From: Pseudaeromonas aegiceratis
Lineage (GTDB): Bacteria > Pseudomonadota > Gammaproteobacteria > Enterobacterales > Aeromonadaceae
Length of the DNA: 64,000 bases
Direction of reading: 5' to 3'
NCBI RefSeq assembly: GCF_046254905.1
Contig: NZ_CP158016.1
Span: forward strand, 2,480,001 to 2,544,000
Part shown: positions 57,751 to 64,000 of the stretch, in pieces
Numbering within the stretch: position 1 is the stretch's first letter
Layout of the letters: every line of letters starts with the position of its first letter
The notes under the pieces: model-generated
Seen by the model: only the letters and a program-made list of their open reading frames with translations
The model's database searches: none
What the model was told of the DNA's origin: nothing
Position numbers and translations under genes: made by a program

Positions 57751-58965
57751 TTAGAGATAGTCAAACAGGCTCTGCTGCTGCAGCCTACTGAAGGTCTGTT
57801 GCGCCACACTGAGGGCATTCTGCTCCTTGTAGAGATCCGTGATGGCCTGATACATGTCGATCTCGGAAACCGCCGCGCGGGCCTCGGTATTGCTTTGCTC
57901 CAGGCTGCCATTGGACGTCAGAACCGAGTCGAGGGTGTTCATCCTCGCACCTGTCTGCCACAGCGCCGTGCCCACCTGATCCCGAGTTGAACTCATATGT
58001 GTCAACGCATCCGCCACCACACTCTGCAGGTCATCGGCGCTTAGCGCCGAGGGGTCCTTCAGTGCCGAGATGATGTCGGTCATGGTATTGAGAATGTTGT
58101 CGTTGACCGGCGGATCCATCTGGAAGCTCTGACTGCCACCCGCGGTCACATCCACGGTCAGAGACAGGCCAATAAAATCCAATGCCTCCCCAGACACATA
58201 CTCACCACTTTTAAGCACAGTGCCACTGCTATCGGTAATTTCGTAGGTATCCGGGCTAGCGGCCGTGGTACTAAAGGTGAAGCTGTTGGTGGCGGTGCTG
58301 CTGGTATCGTAATTGCTCTTGTAATAGGTGTCGTAGGCCCCTTGATCGGTGACGGAGATGCTGATGTTGTTGCTGCCGCTCAGGGCACTGGCCGTCCGTC
58401 GGGTGGCGGCCGTCTCAAAGAGGGTGTGGCCACTGTCGCTGGCCTGGATAGCGACCGAGGGCGAGACCTGCACGCTGCGCACCCCAGCATCCCCCTGAAA
58501 CACGTAACTGCCATTGGCATCCTTGGCCCAGGGTTGAATCTGGGTCTGGTTACCCGAGAACAGATACTCCCCTTGGGGATCCTTGCTGTTCATCAGGTCA
58601 TACAACTCCGTCTGGCGCATCGCCAGCTCACTGCCCAGATCCTGCAGATCCCCATCGCTCATGGCGCCGTTTTGGATCTTCTGCAACAGGGTGGTGGTAC
58701 TGAGCAGGTTATCGTTGATGGAGGTGAGGACCGTCTCTTCATGGCTCAAGGTACTCTGCAGCAGATTGCCATTGGTGGTGTACTGCTGATATAGCTCGAT
58801 ATTGGTGGTCAGCCCCAGCTTCTGACTCATGCCAAAGGGGTCTTCCCCCGCCGTATCGAACTTGTTGCCGGAGAGCACCTTGCTATTGGCCTGATCCAGG
58901 CGCCCGGAGGTATTCATCAGGGCCTGCAGATGGCGGTCAAACTGCATGTTGGTGGAAATACGCAT
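57751..58965 (-). CDS. flgL: Hook-filament junction protein FlgL (HAP3)
   Basis: 404 residues. The flagellin-like N-terminus is MRISTNMQFDRHLQALMNTSGRLDQANSKVLSGNKFDTAGEDPFGMSQKLGL, and the C-terminus is AVSEIDMYQAITDLYKEQNALSVAQQTFSRLQQQSLFDYL. It joins FlgK to the filament. It lies 21 bp after flgK. Confidence 0.95.
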   Translation of the reverse strand: MRISTNMQFDRHLQALMNTSGRLDQANSKVLSGNKFDTAGEDPFGMSQKLGLTTNIELYQQYTTNGNLLQSTLSHEETVLTSINDNLLSTTTLLQKIQNGAMSDGDLQDLGSELAMRQTELYDLMNSKDPQGEYLFSGNQTQIQPWAKDANGSYVFQGDAGVRSVQVSPSVAIQASDSGHTLFETAATRRTASALSGSNNISISVTDQGAYDTYYKSNYDTSSTATNSFTFSTTAASPDTYEITDSSGTVLKSGEYVSGEALDFIGLSLTVDVTAGGSQSFQMDPPVNDNILNTMTDIISALKDPSALSADDLQSVVADALTHMSSTRDQVGTALWQTGARMNTLDSVLTSNGSLEQSNTEARAAVSEIDMYQAITDLYKEQNALSVAQQTFSRLQQQSLFDYL

Positions 58966-58986
58966 GGAATCTCTCCTCTGGCCCTA

Positions 58987-60969
58987 TCAACTCACCGCGC
59001 TAAGCAGGGTGTCGAAGGTACTCTTGGCCACGTTAACGATCTGTGCCGCCGCCGAATAGGCCTGCTGATACTTGATGAGGTTAGACGCCTCCTCATCCAG
59101 GTTGACGCCGCTGACACTGTCGTACCAATTCTGGCTCTGGGTCAGCTTGGCCTCGGATGCCGTCATCTCGGTACTGGCTTGACTCACCTTGCTGCCCACC
59201 CCGGTCACCAAGGCGGTAAACGACTCGTTGAGGGTGATGGTATTGTCGGCAGAAGTACTATCGGCACGGCGCACCAGATCTTGATTCTGCAGGTTGGCCA
59301 TGGCCAGACCGTTGTAATTGTCAGAGAAGCCGTCGGTGTTGAACGCCAGGGTAAAACTGTCCCCCGGCGAGACGCTGCCGTCGATGGAGAACTCAAAGCC
59401 GGGGTAGGTCTCGGCCGCCGTGGAGCCATAGATGGCCGCCATCAGGTTTTGGCCGCCGGCACTGGCGGCAACGGTGCCAATCGCAGTGCCCGAGCCGTCA
59501 TACACCACATAGTTGCCGCTATCGTCGATGACCACGCTCTGGGGAGCCGCGCTGTCCAAGGTGCCGCTGCTGAAGGCCGAGCTGCTATCGGTATTGGTCA
59601 CCGACTCCAGGCTGATGGCCCCGCTGCCATAGTTGCCACTGTCCGCCGTCAGCTTCAGTGGGGAGGCCAGGGCCAGATCATCGGCCACCCTCAGCTCACG
59701 GCTCAGGCCCCCGGCGGCATTCAGGGTCGGCTGTAACAGGAACTTGTCACCGGCAGCCGGGCTGCCGGTCAGGCTCAGGCTGATCCCCTCATCGTCCAGA
59801 TCTATGGTGGCCGGCGGGGTGGTGGTCCCCGTCAGCACGCTGGTCTTGTTGCCCTCATCATCCAGCCGATAGATCTCGTAATCGTTGGCGGTGGTGAAGC
59901 TCACCAGGTAATCCATGCCGGTGACATTGCTGCCCTCCCCGGCGATGAAGTCCACTGCGATGGCGCCGGTGCCCGCATTGTCGGCATAAGGCAGGCCGTC
60001 GCTGCTGGGCAGGGTGAAGATATCCCCCCCCAACTCGTTGTTCAGGGTCATGCCCAGACGGTTTTGCTGATTCATGGCGTCCGCCATGGCCACCGCCAGC
60101 TGGCCCAACTGGCGCTTAGCGGGCGCCAACTCATCCCGGGCGGCAAACATGCCCCCCAGGGAGCCGCCCAGTGATGCCTGCTTGAGGCTGGTGGAGGCCT
60201 TGTCCAGCGACAGCTTAATACCGGTCTCACGGGCATCCGGATCCCCGCTGACCACCGACATGCTCGCCGCCACCCCGCGGGCCACCAGGGATTGTCCGGT
60301 CGACATGTTCACCAACAGGCTGCCATCGTCCTGCGGCACGGTGCGGATATCCATCATCTCGGAAAGCTGGCGCACCTGTTCATCCCGCTGATCCATCAGG
60401 TGCAGGGAGGTGCCGTCATCCCCGCTGCCCTGCCGCTTGATCAGCTGGGTATTGAGGTCGTTGATGTTACTGAGCAGGGAGTTGATCTTGTTGACCGCAT
60501 TGCCAATCTTGGCATTGGCCGTATCGTATTGCTGGCTCAGCTGGCTGTTAAGCGAACTGTAGCGATTGAGCATGCTGTCGATGTTGCTGATGACGCCTTC
60601 ACGGCCGGACTGGCTGTTGGGGGTTTCGTTAGCCGAATGCAGCCCCTTGAAGAAATTATCGATCCCCACACCGGCACTGGTGGCGGAGTCACTCAACAGC
60701 TTATCCGTGTAGGCAACATCGTTGTAATAGCTGGTGTTGTAGGCGTGGGTCGAGGTATCACGCCACACTTCACCCTGGGCGAACTGGTTAAGTACCCGGG
60801 TCGTGTTGCTGCTACCTACCCCCAGGTTGACCGCATTGGTATACAGGGTGGTCTGTTGCCGGCTGTAGCCTTCAGTGTTGATGTTGGAAATATTATTACC
60901 GGCAGTCCACAACAGTCGCTGCTGGCCCAACAAGCCAGAAGTGCCAATTCCCAACAGATCGGTAGACAT
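58987..60969 (-). CDS. flgK: Hook-filament junction protein FlgK (HAP1)
   Basis: 660 residues, longer than E. coli FlgK (547) because of an expanded middle part (about 330-560) rich in Asp/Ser/Thr/Gly. The N-terminus STDLLGIGTSGLLGQQRLLWTAGNNISNINTEGYSRQQT and the C-terminus SGVNLDEEASNLIKYQQAYSAAAQIVNVAKSTFDTLLSAVS are diagnostic. It forms the first junction ring on the hook. It follows flgJ by 13 bp. Confidence 0.95.
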   Translation of the reverse strand: MSTDLLGIGTSGLLGQQRLLWTAGNNISNINTEGYSRQQTTLYTNAVNLGVGSSNTTRVLNQFAQGEVWRDTSTHAYNTSYYNDVAYTDKLLSDSATSAGVGIDNFFKGLHSANETPNSQSGREGVISNIDSMLNRYSSLNSQLSQQYDTANAKIGNAVNKINSLLSNINDLNTQLIKRQGSGDDGTSLHLMDQRDEQVRQLSEMMDIRTVPQDDGSLLVNMSTGQSLVARGVAASMSVVSGDPDARETGIKLSLDKASTSLKQASLGGSLGGMFAARDELAPAKRQLGQLAVAMADAMNQQNRLGMTLNNELGGDIFTLPSSDGLPYADNAGTGAIAVDFIAGEGSNVTGMDYLVSFTTANDYEIYRLDDEGNKTSVLTGTTTPPATIDLDDEGISLSLTGSPAAGDKFLLQPTLNAAGGLSRELRVADDLALASPLKLTADSGNYGSGAISLESVTNTDSSSAFSSGTLDSAAPQSVVIDDSGNYVVYDGSGTAIGTVAASAGGQNLMAAIYGSTAAETYPGFEFSIDGSVSPGDSFTLAFNTDGFSDNYNGLAMANLQNQDLVRRADSTSADNTITLNESFTALVTGVGSKVSQASTEMTASEAKLTQSQNWYDSVSGVNLDEEASNLIKYQQAYSAAAQIVNVAKSTFDTLLSAVS

Positions 60970-60982
60970 ACCTTACCCCTTC

Positions 60983-62059
60983 TTAGGTTTCCATCTCTTG
61001 CCGCGCCTGATCGAAGGCCTCGCTGCGCAGAACCTGCTTCAACTTGCGGGCGTAATGCGGATCCGTGGCATAACCGGCGTCTTGCAACGCCTCAAAATAC
61101 GCCTCGGGATCCTGGGCGACCGCCCGCGCTTTTTCATAGCGAGGATGGCGACCGATCAACTCCACATAGTCTTTCATGCTCTGAGCATAGGAGTTGTAGC
61201 TACGAAACTGTGACATCCGCATCACCGGTTTGCCGTCTTCATATTCAAGACTGCGCACCTGGGTCTGCAGTCCCTGCCAGCGACTGCCGGCCTTGATACC
61301 AAACAGGTTGCGGCTGGACTCACCATCCGCACCCGGCATCACGTGCTTGCCCCAACCGGTTTCCAGGGCAGCCTGGGCCACCAGGGCCTCCGGTGACAGG
61401 CCAACCTTGGCCGCCACCTGCCGGGCTACCGGCAACAATTGCCGGACAAATTCCTGTGGTGAATCAAATTGCTGGCCCCGCTGCCGGCTCGTCCCCTGGC
61501 TATCCAGCCGCTGTACGAAGCGCTCTGCCCGGGTAATACCGGCATGGTGACGAAAACGGGTGCGCCGGCTCTCCAGACCCTGGGCCACCACGGCCCCGCT
61601 GGCCGTACTGAGTTCAGCACTATCCGTGCCAACATTTTGACTGTCTGAGGACGCCGTCGTATCGATACGCCGCATGACCGGCAGACGTCCCTCCGGCATC
61701 TTCAGCTGGCGCGCCGCATCGGGAGTGCTGGCCTGGCTCTGATTGCCGGATAGCTGACGAACCAGCATGGCCGCCAAGCCCGTCTTGCCGTCGGCCGGAC
61801 TCAGGCTGGCGGACATCTGCTGATCCAGCATGCCTTGGTAGAATTCTGTGTAGCGGCTGTTGAGGGGGCTGTCTTTGGTCAGCACCGAGTTGGCCTGGCG
61901 CATGCCCTTCATCCACATCTGGGTGAACAGGGACTCAAATTGCCGGGCTGCCGCCTCCAGCGCCTGCTGTTGGCTGGCCTTGCCCTGGGTGCTGAGCTGC
62001 CGCAGCCGATCCAAGGAGCGGATGTCATCGACGACGCCGGTCTGGGTAAATTTATCCAT
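60983..62059 (-). CDS. flgJ: Rod cap and peptidoglycan hydrolase FlgJ
   Basis: 358 residues in two parts. The N-terminal rod-scaffold domain has QQALEAAARQFESLFTQMWMKGMRQAN. The C-terminal GH73-type domain (about 200-350) has the catalytic Glu in AALETGWGKHVM, plus SSRNLFGIKAGSRWQG. It opens the cell wall for the rod. It follows flgI by 15 bp. Confidence 0.95.
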   Translation of the reverse strand: MDKFTQTGVVDDIRSLDRLRQLSTQGKASQQQALEAAARQFESLFTQMWMKGMRQANSVLTKDSPLNSRYTEFYQGMLDQQMSASLSPADGKTGLAAMLVRQLSGNQSQASTPDAARQLKMPEGRLPVMRRIDTTASSDSQNVGTDSAELSTASGAVVAQGLESRRTRFRHHAGITRAERFVQRLDSQGTSRQRGQQFDSPQEFVRQLLPVARQVAAKVGLSPEALVAQAALETGWGKHVMPGADGESSRNLFGIKAGSRWQGLQTQVRSLEYEDGKPVMRMSQFRSYNSYAQSMKDYVELIGRHPRYEKARAVAQDPEAYFEALQDAGYATDPHYARKLKQVLRSEAFDQARQEMET

Positions 62060-62074
62060 GCGGCCTCCGCAACC

Positions 62075-63178
62075 TTAGATGATCACCAGCTGGCCCTGAA
62101 TGGCACCAGCCTGTTGCAGTGCCTCCAGGATGGCCATCAGATCGCCAGGGGCCACCCCGACCTGATTGACGGCCCGCACCAGATCGTCCAGGGTGTTGCC
62201 GGTGTCCAGCTTGAACATACGGCTATTTTGCTGCTGGATGTTGATGTTGGAGTTGGTGGTCACGGCGGTATTCCCGCCGGCCAGGGCATTGGGCTGGGAC
62301 ACCTGCGGCTGTTCGCTGATGGTCACCGTCAGCCCGCCATGGGTAATGGCGGCTGGCCGCAGGCGCACCTGATTCCCAATGACTATGGTGCCGGTGCGGG
62401 AGTTGACGATGATCTTGGCCCCCTCATCCGCCGGATCGACGTCCAGATTCTCCAGGGTGGCCAGGTAGGAAACCCGCTGTGCCGGGTCCCGCGGGGCATA
62501 CACCTCCACGGAGGTGGCATCCAGCGCCCGGGCCGTGTCCGGCCCCACCAGGCCGTTGATCACATCCGTCATCCGCTTGGCGGTGGTGAAGTCGGAACGG
62601 TTCAGGTTGAAGGTGATGGTATCCCCCTGGCTGAAGGCATTGGGCACCTCCCGTTCCACTGTGGCCCCGTTGGCGATGCGTCCCACCGTCGGGGTGTTCA
62701 CCACCACCTTGGAACCGTCCGCGCCTTCCGCCCCCAGCCCCCCCACCACCAGAGAGCCTTGCGCCAGGGCATATACCCGGCCGTCCACCCCCTTCAAGAA
62801 GGTTTGCAACAGGGTGCCACCCCGCAGGCTCTTGGCCTCGCCAATGGCCGAGACGGTCACATCCACGGTCTGCCCCGGCTTGGCAAAGGGCGGCAGCTCG
62901 GCGTGCACCGCCACCGGCGCCACATCCTTGATCTTAGGTTTGAGATCATCCGACACCTTGATACCGAAGTTGTTGAGCATGGTGCGGAAGGTCTGCTCGG
63001 AGAAGGCGTTGTTCTTCTCCCCGGTGCCGGGCAGACCCACCACCAGGCCATAACCAATCAATTGGTTGGTACGAACCCCCTGCACAGAGGCCAGATCCTT
63101 GATACGGGCCGCCTGGGCCTGAGGCAACAACAGGCTCAGCCCCAGGGCCATGGCAGTCAGGTGTCGGAATTTTGTCAT
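62075..63178 (-). CDS. flgI: Flagellar P-ring protein FlgI
   Basis: 367 residues with a Sec signal peptide (TKFRHLTAMALGLSLLLPQAQA), then RIKDLASVQGVRTNQLIGYGLVVGLPGTGEKN, the family signature. The C-terminus LDDLVRAVNQVGVAPGDLMAILEALQQAGAIQGQLVII is complete. It forms the periplasmic P ring around the rod. It follows flgH by 11 bp. Confidence 0.96.
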   Translation of the reverse strand: MTKFRHLTAMALGLSLLLPQAQAARIKDLASVQGVRTNQLIGYGLVVGLPGTGEKNNAFSEQTFRTMLNNFGIKVSDDLKPKIKDVAPVAVHAELPPFAKPGQTVDVTVSAIGEAKSLRGGTLLQTFLKGVDGRVYALAQGSLVVGGLGAEGADGSKVVVNTPTVGRIANGATVEREVPNAFSQGDTITFNLNRSDFTTAKRMTDVINGLVGPDTARALDATSVEVYAPRDPAQRVSYLATLENLDVDPADEGAKIIVNSRTGTIVIGNQVRLRPAAITHGGLTVTISEQPQVSQPNALAGGNTAVTTNSNINIQQQNSRMFKLDTGNTLDDLVRAVNQVGVAPGDLMAILEALQQAGAIQGQLVII

Positions 63179-63189
63179 TTCGGTTACTC

Positions 63190-63867
63190 CTAGAACGGAC
63201 TCCAGGGACTATTAAAAAACTGTGCCAACCATCCCCGTTCCTGGGTATTGGCAAAGTCCCCCGTCCCTCCGTAATAGATGCGAGCATCGGCCACACGCTG
63301 GGATTCCACCGTGTTGTCCGCCTGCACATCCTCCGCCCGGACTATGCCCGTGATACGGATGTATTCGTTGCCGGTGTTCAGCATGATCCACTTCTCGCCT
63401 CGCACCATCAGGTTGCCGTTCGGCAAGACCCGGATCACGGTGACGGAAATGTTGCCTTGCAGGCTGTTGCTCTGATCCGCCTTGGACTGGCCCTTGAAGC
63501 TGTTGTTGGCTCCCATGCCAACGCTGGTGTCATAACCACCGACGGTCACCGGCTTGCCCCCCAGCTCGAGGGCATCCAGTCCCAGGCTGGAATCCTTGCC
63601 CAACTGATTGTTGGCATTCTTCTTGGCGGAGGTGGACTCCACCAATTCCACCGTGATGATGTCGCCCACCTGACGCGCCTTGATGTCAGAGTAGAGGCTG
63701 GTGGTCTGCTTCTGGCTGAAGATGGATCCATTGGATTCCATATTCACCACGCTCTCCTCCGGCATCACGGGTGAAAACTCGGGATCATCGGGTTTGGGCA
63801 TGTTAGGGGTCGAGGAGCAGGCGGCCAGCAGCAGCCCGCATCCTGCCATACAGAGTGCCAACTTCAT
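63190..63867 (-). CDS. flgH: Flagellar L-ring lipoprotein FlgH
   Basis: 225 residues. The signal peptide has a lipobox LLAAC with Cys17 as the lipidated residue. The core motifs GSIFSQKQTTSLYSDIKARQVGDIITVELVESTSAKKNANNQ and NGNLMVRGEKWIMLNTGNEYIRITGIVR are typical. It forms the outer-membrane L ring. ATG 63867 is chosen because GGAGG lies six bases before it. Confidence 0.95.
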   Translation of the reverse strand: MKLALCMAGCGLLLAACSSTPNMPKPDDPEFSPVMPEESVVNMESNGSIFSQKQTTSLYSDIKARQVGDIITVELVESTSAKKNANNQLGKDSSLGLDALELGGKPVTVGGYDTSVGMGANNSFKGQSKADQSNSLQGNISVTVIRVLPNGNLMVRGEKWIMLNTGNEYIRITGIVRAEDVQADNTVESQRVADARIYYGGTGDFANTQERGWLAQFFNSPWSPF

Positions 63868-63886
63868 GGCGACCTCCTTCAATTCA

Positions 63887-64000
63887 TTACAACCGTTGCG
63901 TCACATAGGACATCATCTCATCCACGCTGGAGATGACTTTGGAGTTCATCTCGTAGACGCGTTGTGCCTGAATGAGGTTCACCAGCTCCTCGGTCACGTT
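63887..64000 (-). CDS. flgG: Distal rod protein FlgG (C-terminal end, cut by window edge)
   Basis: The last 37 codons are present: NVTEELVNLIQAQRVYEMNSKVISSVDEMMSYVTQRL, the rod/hook C-terminal D0 motif of FlgG. Its stop is 19 bases before the flgH start, as expected for the flgBCDEFGHIJKL order. The rest lies beyond base 64000. Confidence 0.88.
   Translation of the reverse strand, partial: NVTEELVNLIQAQRVYEMNSKVISSVDEMMSYVTQRL

Noticed and set aside
1..64000. CRISPR array, restriction or toxin-antitoxin system, prophage
   Set aside because: No regularly spaced repeats, Cas, methylase, toxin-like or phage proteins were recognised; all large genes are accounted for.

Overview
The window is a high-GC gammaproteobacterial chromosome segment dominated by one polar-flagellum and chemotaxis cluster. 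Three things point to Aeromonadales (Aeromonas/Oceanimonas/Zobellella type) or a close Vibrio-like relative: the FlrA/FlrB/FlrC sigma-54 cascade, FlhF/FlhG with ParC/ParP polar-placement proteins, and the gene order flgL-flagellins-flaG-fliD-fliS-maf-pse. The genus assignment is an inference from gene order and protein similarity recalled from memory, not from a search.

Layout. 1-1515: 5' part of slt, cut exactly at its catalytic Glu. 1594-4377: a GAF/PAS/GGDEF/EAL c-di-GMP enzyme. 4682-6495: raiA, a phenylalanine leader peptide with attenuator, and pheA. 6527-7951: an intact IS4-family element. 7992-10259: tyrA and aroF (minus strand) behind a TyrR-like box. 10467-11291: mlaA. 11669-13788: an orphan FliK-like/FlhB-C-like gene pair on the plus strand with a FliA-type promoter. 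13841-15264: a second, frameshifted copy of the same IS. From 15270 to the right edge every gene is on the minus strand. In transcription order these are flgG(partial)HIJKL; two flagellins; flaG, fliD, fliS, a fliT-like gene; maf; pseB-C-F-GH-I; flrA; flrBC; fliEFGHIJ; fliKLMNOPQR-flhB; flhAFG-fliA; cheYZAB-parC-parP-cheW-DUF2802.

Regulation can be read from the DNA. Sigma-54 -24/-12 elements precede fliE, flrB, flhA and fliK. Sigma-28 (FliA) elements precede flagellin 2 (two in tandem), probably flagellin 1, and the orphan fliK-like gene. FlrA, and then FlrB/FlrC, should fire the sigma-54 genes. FliA then fires late genes. FlhF/FlhG and ParC/ParP place the flagellum and the chemoreceptor array at the pole. 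The pse genes make CMP-pseudaminic acid, and Maf should attach it to the flagellins.

Most notable observations: (1) both IS copies sit in the loop of a bidirectional rho-independent terminator, and the element carries inward-reading terminators that replace the one it destroys; (2) the orphan FliK-like/FlhX pair has a FliA-type promoter; (3) the inter-flagellin region is densely structured, with a repeated loop motif and a possible terminator/anti-terminator switch; (4) three near-identical acidic repeats occupy the place of the P2 domain in CheA; (5) PseG and PseH are fused.
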